A stretch of DNA of 5,730 nt, from positions 1-5,730 of the forward strand of contig JAICWX010000457.1 of NCBI GenBank assembly GCA_025934635.1, given 5' to 3'. The translations under genes were made by a program, and so were the position numbers. Shown in pieces: positions 1 through 4,427 of the stretch (the first letter of the stretch is position 1; each line of letters opens with the position of its first letter). A model generated the notes under the pieces. That model had not been told where the DNA came from. It saw only the letters and a list, made by a program, of their open reading frames with translations, and did no database searches. This stretch comes from Streptosporangiaceae bacterium. Lineage in GTDB: Bacteria > Actinomycetota > Actinomycetes > Streptosporangiales > Streptosporangiaceae.

Positions 1-390
1 GACGTGCCTGAGCACCGACTCGCGGCAGCGCGCGTTGAAGGCGGCCACCCCGTACGCCTCGATGTCCCGCTTGCCGGTCAGGCCGAGTTCCTTCTCCACC
101 GCGACCTCGACCGGCAGCCCGTGGCAGTCCCAGCCGCCCTTACGCGGGACGTGGTATCCCTGCATGGTCTTGAACCGGGGGAACAGGTCCTTGAAGGTGC
201 GCGCCTCCACGTGGTGCGCACCCGGCATCCCGTTGGCGGTCGGCGGCCCTTCGTAGAAGACCCACGCGGGGCCGCCGGCGGTCTGCTTCAGCGACCGCTC
301 GAATATCCCCGCGTCCTGCCAGCGGGCGAGTATCTCTTGCTCGAGCGCGGGCAGGTCGACCTGCGCGGGGAGCGGCTGGAATCCCGGCAC
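1..390 (-). CDS. ileS: Isoleucyl-tRNA synthetase, N-terminal part (runs off the left edge)
   Basis: This class I synthetase charges tRNA-Ile with isoleucine in the cytoplasm. The minus strand reads 130 codons from a GTG at 390 with no stop before the edge. Visible blocks are PLPAQVDLPALEQEIL (about residues 6-21), FYEGPPTANGMPGAHH (46-61), FKDLFPRFKTMQGYHVPRKGGWDCHGLPVE and the start of the editing-domain approach (IEAYGVAAFNARCRES). From memory these match Streptomyces-type IleS closely. The class I HxGH signature appears as GAHH, a variant I associate with this subfamily. I chose GTG at 390 because homologues begin close to this block and a TACGCT -10-like element ends six bases upstream. 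The frame stays open to an ATG at 432, but that would overlap lspA and lacks a ribosome site. The gene is divergent from lspA rather than upstream and co-directional. Confidence 0.95.
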   Translation of the reverse strand, partial: MPGFQPLPAQVDLPALEQEILARWQDAGIFERSLKQTAGGPAWVFYEGPPTANGMPGAHHVEARTFKDLFPRFKTMQGYHVPRKGGWDCHGLPVEVAVEKELGLTGKRDIEAYGVAAFNARCRESVLRHV

Positions 391-396
391 CGGCCC

Positions 397-402
397 AGCG
401 TA
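397..402 (-). promoter_or_regulatory. Putative -10 element of ileS (leaderless start)
   Basis: The minus strand reads TACGCT, matching the actinobacterial TANNNT -10 pattern. It is followed by six bases (GGGCCG) and then the GTG start at 390. A transcript starting at the usual distance would begin at or next to the start codon, so no leader or Shine-Dalgarno sequence is expected. I see no clear -35 hexamer. This is a motif reading only; TANNNT is short and can occur by chance. Confidence 0.45.
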
Positions 403-404
403 GC

Positions 405-428
405 TGAAAGCGCGGATAGGCTCTTTCA
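405..428. promoter_or_regulatory. Inverted repeat between divergent ileS and lspA, possible operator
   Basis: TGAAAG at 405-410 is mirrored by CTTTCA at 423-428, with 12 bases between the arms. The left arm lies just upstream of the ileS -10 element. The right arm lies between the lspA -10 element and its start codon. A dimeric regulator bound here could affect both genes, but six-base arms are short and chance is a real alternative. No known operator consensus was recognised. Confidence 0.3.
417..422 (+). promoter_or_regulatory. Putative -10 element of lspA (leaderless or very short leader)
   Basis: TAGGCT fits TANNNT and ends eight bases before the lspA ATG at 431, placing the expected transcript start at about 429-431. 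Its -35 region would fall near 394-400, on top of the ileS -10 element, so the two promoters overlap physically. A purine stretch (GGATAGG, 414-420) could instead act as a weak ribosome site if the transcript starts further upstream. Confidence 0.4.
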
Positions 429-430
429 CC

Positions 431-946
431 ATGTACAACGCGACGCCGGCGCGGCCGCGCCGGGTCGGCCTGCTGCTCGCGGTGGCCGCGTTCGTCATCG
501 CGGCCGACGTCATCTCCAAGGCCATCGTGGTGGCCACGATGCGGGGCCATCCGAATATCCGGCTGCTCGGCGGCGCCCTGACGATCACGCTGACCCGTAA
601 CGGCGGGGCCGCGTTCAGCATCGGCACGTCGATGACGATCGTGTTCACCGTCATCGCCCTCGGCGTCGTCGTCTATATCTTGCGGACCGCCAGGAACCTG
701 CGCAGCGTCGGCTGGGCCGTGACCCTCGGCCTGCTGCTCGGCGGGGCGGCGGGGAACCTCGGGGACCGGATCTTCCGCTCGCCGGGGCTCTTCCAGGGGC
801 ACGTGGTCGACTGGATCGAGCTGCCGGACTGGCCGGTTTTCAACCTCGCCGACTCGGCCATCGTCTGTGCCGGCGTGCTGGTGGTGCTGCTCGCGCTGCG
901 CGGGATCCGGATGGACGGCACCCGGGCCGCCGGGGAAGCCGCATGA
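431..946 (+). CDS. lspA: Lipoprotein signal peptidase (signal peptidase II)
   Basis: This membrane aspartyl protease removes signal peptides from diacylglyceryl-modified prolipoproteins at the lipobox cysteine. The 171-residue product has the family's usual size and four likely membrane segments, at about 11-31, 66-86, 93-110 and 139-158. Conserved motifs are all present: AADVISK (24-30), [11 protein letters not shown] (53-63), [12 protein letters not shown] (104-115), HVVDWIE (124-130) and FNLADSAI (137-144). The catalytic aspartate pair should be D127 (in VVD) and D141 (in LAD). The N-terminus is short and basic (RPRR) before the first membrane segment, as expected for an inner-membrane protein with a cytoplasmic N-terminus. 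Its last codons overlap the next gene by ATGA, suggesting translational coupling. The predicted -10 element sits directly against the ATG. Confidence 0.96.
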   Translation: MYNATPARPRRVGLLLAVAAFVIAADVISKAIVVATMRGHPNIRLLGGALTITLTRNGGAAFSIGTSMTIVFTVIALGVVVYILRTARNLRSVGWAVTLGLLLGGAAGNLGDRIFRSPGLFQGHVVDWIELPDWPVFNLADSAIVCAGVLVVLLALRGIRMDGTRAAGEAA

Positions 947-1872
947 CCGCCTTCGACGAGCGCGAGGTCGAGGTGCCCGAGGGCCTGGACGGCGAGCGGC
1001 TCGACGCCGCCCTGGCCCGGCTGTTCGGCCTGTCCAGGTCCCGGGCCGCCGAGCTGATCACCGGCGGCCTGGTGCTTCTCGGCGGCCGCACCGCGTCGAA
1101 GTCGGACCGGGTCCTGGCCGGGGATCCGCTGCAGGTCACGCTGCCGGCGCCGGTCCCGGCCGAACCTCCGCGCGCGGTCGAGGGCCTGGTCGTGGAGTAC
1201 GAGGACGACGACGTCATCGTGATCGACAAGCCCCGCGGGGTGGCCGCGCATGCGACGCCGGGCTGGACCGGGCCGACCGTCACCGGCGGCCTCGCCGCGG
1301 CCGGGTACACCATCGCCACCAGCGGCGCCGCCGAGCGGCAGGGCGTCGTGCACCGGCTGGACGCCAACACCACCGGCGTGATGGTGGTGGCCAAGAGCGA
1401 GCGGGCCTACAGCGCGCTCAAGCGGGCCTTCCGCGAGCGCACCGTGGACAAGCGGTACCACGCGCTCGTGCAGGGGCATCCCGATCCGCTCCGCGGCACG
1501 GTCGACGCTCCGATCGGCCGGCACCCGTCCGGTGACGGCCGGTTCGCCGTGGTCAGCGACGGCCGCCCGAGCGTGACCCACTACGACACGCTGGAGGCAT
1601 TCCGGGCCGCCAGCCTGGTCTCGGTGCACCTGGAGACCGGCCGCACCCACCAGATCAGGGTGCACATGGCCGCGCTGCGGCACCCGTGCGTGGGCGACCT
1701 GCTCTACGGCGCCGACCCGGTGCTGGCCGCTCATCTCGGCCTGACCCGGCAGTGGCTGCACGCGGTCAGCCTGACGTTCGAGCACCCCGCCGACGGCCGT
1801 GAGGTCACCTTCACCAGCGAGTACCCCCCCGACCTGGCCCGCGCCCTGGACATCCTGACCGCCGAGAGCTGA
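943..1872 (+). CDS. RluA/RluD-family RNA pseudouridine synthase
   Basis: This enzyme isomerises uridine to pseudouridine in RNA; by family and by position next to lspA, ribosomal RNA is the likely substrate. An S4-like RNA-binding domain covers about residues 14-68 ([25 protein letters not shown]). The catalytic domain then runs through [16 protein letters not shown] (88-103), the active-site loop HRLDANTTG (137-145) with nucleophile D140, and [20 protein letters not shown] (231-250). The 309-residue length is normal and the protein looks complete. The loop has TTG where TSG is commoner in the family, a conservative change. The start overlaps the lspA stop (ATGA), and GGGGA at 932-936 gives a ribosome site. 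A lspA-rluD-like pair also occurs in Streptomyces, Mycobacterium and Bacillus (ylyB) by recall. I leave the symbol blank because the exact target base cannot be read from sequence. Confidence 0.93.
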   Translation: MTAFDEREVEVPEGLDGERLDAALARLFGLSRSRAAELITGGLVLLGGRTASKSDRVLAGDPLQVTLPAPVPAEPPRAVEGLVVEYEDDDVIVIDKPRGVAAHATPGWTGPTVTGGLAAAGYTIATSGAAERQGVVHRLDANTTGVMVVAKSERAYSALKRAFRERTVDKRYHALVQGHPDPLRGTVDAPIGRHPSGDGRFAVVSDGRPSVTHYDTLEAFRAASLVSVHLETGRTHQIRVHMAALRHPCVGDLLYGADPVLAAHLGLTRQWLHAVSLTFEHPADGREVTFTSEYPPDLARALDILTAES

Positions 1873-1877
1873 CTTTC

Positions 1878-2702
1878 GTGGAGATCGCCGAGCACCTAGA
1901 CGCGCTGCGCCGTCAGGGCGAGCTCATGGCCGGTGCGGCCGGCCGGGCCGGACTGGCCGCGGCCGTCCCGTCCTGCCCGTCCTGGCAGGTCAAGGATTTG
2001 CTGCGGCACACCGGGTACATCCACCGGTGGGCCGCCAGGCACATCACCGAGCGTTCCCGCGAGATCATCGACGGCCCGTCTGAGGCGGAGATCCTGCGCG
2101 GCGGCCCGACCGATGAGGACCTGCTCGACTGGTTCCGCACGGGCCACTCCGCGCTGGTCCAGATCCTGGCCGCGGCTGATCCGGCCGTGGAGTGTGCCAC
2201 CTTCATGGCCGCCCCGTCCCCGCTGGCCTTCTGGGCGCGGCGTCAGGCCCACGAGACCGCTATCCACCGCGCCGACGCCGATATCGCGGCCGCCACGACA
2301 CCGGAGTACCCGGCGGAGTTCGCCGCCGACGGCATCGACGAGCTGATCACCGGCTTCGGTGCCCGTCCCCGGTACCAGGCCCAACTCCAGCCCGAGCACC
2401 CTCACCAGCCCGGCCCCGCCTGCGACGGCGCCCTGCTCCGTGTGGTCACGGCGGACACCGGCGACGCCTGGTCCATCGAGCTCCGCCACGACCGCCTCCA
2501 GCCGCGACGCGAAACAGGAAGCGATACGGCAGTCAGCGCCGGACGCTCGGACGGTGCCGGATGCACGGTGAGCGGCCCCGCGTCCGGCCTCTACCTCTAC
2601 CTGTGGAACCGCGTAGCCGCCGTGGAGGCGAACATCACCATGACCGGAGATCCAGCCCTGCTGGCCTCATGGCAATCAGCCGTCAAGGTCCGCTGGGGCT
2701 GA
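1878..2702 (+). CDS. Maleylpyruvate isomerase (mycothiol-dependent) family protein
   Basis: The N-terminal half matches the DinB-like MDMPI fold. It contains PSCPSWQVKDLLRHTGYIHRW (31-51), a helical acidic region (68-100) and FWARRQAHETAIHRADA (118-134). H44, E126 and H130 sit where the metal ligands of characterised maleylpyruvate isomerase lie (one His, then ExxxH), so a metal-binding four-helix bundle is likely. The C-terminal part (about 183-272), ending in SGLYLYLWNRVAAVEANITMTGDPALLASW, resembles the MDMPI C-terminal/SCP2-like domain. Members use mycothiol or act as uncharacterised thiol-dependent transferases; the substrate cannot be told from sequence, and there are no gentisate-pathway neighbours. 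The start is GTG, five bases after the preceding stop, with only a weak GAGAG (1864-1868) as ribosome site, so co-transcription with lspA is probable. Residues 168-183 and 207-230 look like low-complexity linkers. Confidence 0.85.
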   Translation: MEIAEHLDALRRQGELMAGAAGRAGLAAAVPSCPSWQVKDLLRHTGYIHRWAARHITERSREIIDGPSEAEILRGGPTDEDLLDWFRTGHSALVQILAAADPAVECATFMAAPSPLAFWARRQAHETAIHRADADIAAATTPEYPAEFAADGIDELITGFGARPRYQAQLQPEHPHQPGPACDGALLRVVTADTGDAWSIELRHDRLQPRRETGSDTAVSAGRSDGAGCTVSGPASGLYLYLWNRVAAVEANITMTGDPALLASWQSAVKVRWG

Positions 2703-2733
2703 CCGGCCCGGTCAGAATGTCATAGCCTGGTGT

Positions 2734-2739
2734 TAATGT
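2734..2739 (+). promoter_or_regulatory. Putative -10 element of the DUF222-HNH gene (leaderless start)
   Basis: TAATGT fits TANNNT and ends seven bases before the ATG at 2747, so transcription would start at or next to the start codon. The 44-base gap 2703-2746 is AT-richer than its surroundings and has no Shine-Dalgarno sequence near the ATG, which favours a leaderless transcript. TAGCCT at 2723-2728 is a second possible -10 element that would leave a leader of about ten bases. No convincing -35 hexamer is visible. Confidence 0.42.
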
Positions 2740-2746
2740 CAAATGT

Positions 2747-4294
2747 ATGTTCGATATCGAGGAGCCCGGCCTAGCTCCCGGCAACCCAGTCCCCGGCAGC
2801 GCGGTTCCGGCTGCGCCCTCAGACCCGGTGCCGCTCGAGCGGCTGGAGGCACAGCTGTGCGAGGTGGCGGGTCACCTGGCCGCGGCCACCTGCCGGTTCC
2901 TGGTGCTGCTGGCCGAGTTCGACGACCGTCGCGGCTGGGCCAGCTGGGAGCTGAGCAGCTGCGCGGCATGGCTGTCGTGGAAATGCCAGATGTCCTCCGG
3001 TACCGCCCGGGAGCATATCCGGGTCGCCCGCGCCTTGCGGGACCTGCCGGTGATCCGCCGGGAGTTCGCGGCGGGCCGCCTGTCGTATGTCAAGGTGCGG
3101 GCGCTGACCCGGATCGCGACGGCGGCGAATGAGGCGGGCCTGGCGGAGATCGCCGGGCCGATGACCGGGAACCAGCTGGAGCGGTTCGCCCGGGCGCACC
3201 GGCAGTGCTCCCCGGCTGATGACGCCGCGGCCCGGGTCCGCCGCCGCCTGACGTGGCGGTTCGAGGAGGACGGGTCGCTGGCCGGGACGTTCCGGCTGCC
3301 GCCGCTGGCGGGCGCGGTGCTGCTGAAGGCGCTGCGGGCCGCCGCCAGCCACGAGGATCCCCCGCCAGCCGGCGTTTCCGCGGAAACGCCCCCGCGGCCG
3401 GGAGACCGGGTAGTCGCGACGTCGCCGGACCTGGCCGATGCGCTGGTGGTGGTGGCGGAGTCGTTCCTGGCCGGGAAGATCGCCGGGGCCGATGACGCGG
3501 AGGTCTACCAGGTCGTCCTGCACGTCGGTGCCGGCGTCATCCCGGAGGACGGCGTTTCCGCGGAAACGTCCCCGCCTGGTCCGCGGGATCCAGCCCATCC
3601 GGCCGATCCGGCCCGGTGCCACGTCGAGGACGGCGCCGCGGTGCCCGTCACCACCGCCGACATGGTCGGCTGCACCGCCGCGCTGTCCTGGATGACCCAC
3701 GCCGCCGGCGGCGCCGTCCTGAACCTCGGCCGCCGGCGCCGCCGCCCGAACGCGGCGATCCGCAAGGCCGCCCGCGAACGCGACCACGGCCGCTGCCGCT
3801 ACCCGGGGTGTGAGTCCCGCCGGGTCGACCTGCACCACATCCGGCACTGGAGCAACGGCGGTCCGACCAGCCTGGACAACCTGGTCAGCTTGTGCAAGTT
3901 CCACCACACGGCCGTCCACGACCGCGGCTGCCTCATCGTCGCCCGCGACGACGGCACTTTCGCGTTCTGCGCCCCCGGCGGCACCCAGATACCGCCCAGC
4001 CCCGCCCTGCACAAGCCAGACGGCGGCATCGCCGATGTCCACGATGCCGCGATCACCCCGGGCACGATTACCCCGCCGTGGTACGGGGAGCGGCTGGACC
4101 TGGATTACGCCATCTACACCTGCCTGGCCAACGAGCAGGTCCGCCGGGACCGCGAGGCGGGCCGTGACACCCGCCCCAGCGGCTCCGGGGCCACGGTCTA
4201 CGGACCCCTGGACCCCGACCAATATGCCCGGCTCCGCGAGCGCCTGGCCGGGCCGCCCACCTACCGCCCCGTGCAAATCCCGATCCAGGTGTGA
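2747..4294 (+). CDS. DUF222 domain-containing HNH endonuclease-like protein (13E12 family)
   Basis: The 515-residue protein has the two-part architecture of the actinobacterial DUF222/HNH (REP13E12-like) family, often present in many copies per genome. The helical DUF222 part spans about residues 28-325. It includes FDDRRGW (58-64), WLSWKCQMSSGTAREHIRVA (75-94) and FAAGRLSYVKVRALTRIA (107-124). A basic stretch (RRRRRP, 329-334) precedes the HNH domain: CRYPGC (350-355), DLHHIRHWSNGGPTSLDNLV (361-380) and LCKFHHTAVH (382-391). C350, C355, C383 and H386 could form a zinc site; H363/H364, N378 and H387/H391 are the HNH residues, all intact, so nuclease activity is plausible but unproven. The cellular role of the family is unknown to me. 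A C-terminal tail of about 110 residues is less conserved. GVSAET occurs twice (209-214, 269-274), encoded by a palindromic DNA repeat. It sits between housekeeping genes, suggesting an acquired or duplicated family member. Confidence 0.92.
   Translation: MFDIEEPGLAPGNPVPGSAVPAAPSDPVPLERLEAQLCEVAGHLAAATCRFLVLLAEFDDRRGWASWELSSCAAWLSWKCQMSSGTAREHIRVARALRDLPVIRREFAAGRLSYVKVRALTRIATAANEAGLAEIAGPMTGNQLERFARAHRQCSPADDAAARVRRRLTWRFEEDGSLAGTFRLPPLAGAVLLKALRAAASHEDPPPAGVSAETPPRPGDRVVATSPDLADALVVVAESFLAGKIAGADDAEVYQVVLHVGAGVIPEDGVSAETSPPGPRDPAHPADPARCHVEDGAAVPVTTADMVGCTAALSWMTHAAGGAVLNLGRRRRRPNAAIRKAARERDHGRCRYPGCESRRVDLHHIRHWSNGGPTSLDNLVSLCKFHHTAVHDRGCLIVARDDGTFAFCAPGGTQIPPSPALHKPDGGIADVHDAAITPGTITPPWYGERLDLDYAIYTCLANEQVRRDREAGRDTRPSGSGATVYGPLDPDQYARLRERLAGPPTYRPVQIPIQV
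3371..3395. repeat. Palindromic repeat copy 1, inside the DUF222-HNH gene
   Basis: Positions 3371-3390 form a perfect 20-base palindrome with core CGTTTCCGCGGAAACG (3373-3388). The trailing bases to 3395 are also shared with copy 2; over 25 bases the copies differ only at 3389/3569. In frame it reads GVSAET then P. It lies in a proline-rich linker between two conserved DUF222 stretches. The use of GTT and GAA, uncommon codons in this GC-rich gene, keeps the symmetry intact. Confidence 0.85.
3551..3575. repeat. Palindromic repeat copy 2, inside the DUF222-HNH gene
   Basis: This is the second copy, exactly 180 bases (60 codons) after the first and in the same phase, again encoding GVSAET, followed by S instead of P. 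One base (T at 3569) breaks the outer symmetry, giving a G-T mismatch with 3552 that would be a G-U pair in RNA. The 16-base core palindrome 3553-3568 is perfect. The flanks outside the 25-base unit do not match copy 1, so this is not a segmental duplication. Confidence 0.85.
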
Positions 4295-4309
4295 CCGGCC
4301 GGCGTGCCA

Positions 4310-4330
4310 GACCGGCGGCAAAGACCGGTC
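4310..4330 (+). terminator. Weak hairpin downstream of the DUF222-HNH gene, possible terminator
   Basis: GACCGG (4310-4315) pairs with CCGGTC (4325-4330) around a nine-base loop. An alternative stem, GCCGG/CCGGC (4298-4302 with 4312-4316), would compete with it. There is no T-run afterwards, so intrinsic termination is uncertain; actinobacterial terminators often lack the T-run. The position, 16 bases past the stop codon, is what suggests the role. Confidence 0.25.
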
Positions 4331-4411
4331 TCCGTTAAGGTGGTGAACACCGGTTGATAACCAAACGCGCAGGCCCCTGGGGTCAGGTGCGCTGTGCGGC
4401 ATGCCCACACT

Positions 4412-4418
4412 GAGGAGG
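4412..4418 (+). promoter_or_regulatory. Strong Shine-Dalgarno sequence of dnaE
   Basis: GAGGAGG is followed by nine bases and then the ATG at 4428. It fixes the dnaE start and contrasts with the lspA and DUF222 genes, which lack a clear ribosome site. It also implies that dnaE has a transcribed leader, so its promoter lies upstream in the gap. Confidence 0.85.
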
Positions 4419-4427
4419 CGGATCGTC

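Larger units (their letters stand above)
4295..4427. other. Intergenic region upstream of dnaE
   Basis: This 133-base gap holds four ACCGG pentamers (4294, 4311, 4324, 4349). It has an AT-richer patch (about 4331-4366) with small dyads GGTG-AA-CACC (4342-4351) and GGTT-GAT-AACC (4353-4363). A larger imperfect stem follows: GCGCA (4367-4371) with TGCGC (4388-4392), enclosing CCCCTGGGG. The dnaE promoter presumably lies here, since the AT-rich patch includes TTGATA (4354-4359), but I could not pair it with a convincing -10 element. No ORF with coding character was found. Confidence 0.5.

Noticed and set aside
391..432. Upstream ATG (432) or GTG (429) as the ileS start
   Set aside because: The frame is open, but this would overlap the lspA start, has no ribosome site, and adds residues before the conserved N-terminal block that homologues lack by recall.
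4..600. 198-residue plus-strand open frame at the left edge
   Set aside because: It is antisense to ileS and runs out of frame into lspA; its composition is not protein-like.
391..640. T-box riboswitch upstream of ileS
   Set aside because: Actinobacterial ileS genes can have one, but the gap is 40 bases, and I found no TGGNACC-like antiterminator sequence on the minus strand in the nearby lspA region.
673..1785. 370-residue minus-strand open frame opposite lspA and the pseudouridine synthase
   Set aside because: It spans two well-supported plus-strand genes and their overlap, with no domain or ribosome site.
3253..3495. Short plus-strand frame within the DUF222-HNH gene
   Set aside because: It is an alternative-frame shadow without a start signal or conserved sequence.
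3371..3575. CRISPR array
   Set aside because: There are only two palindromic copies, 155 bases apart and inside a coding gene. The unit spacing and content do not fit an array.
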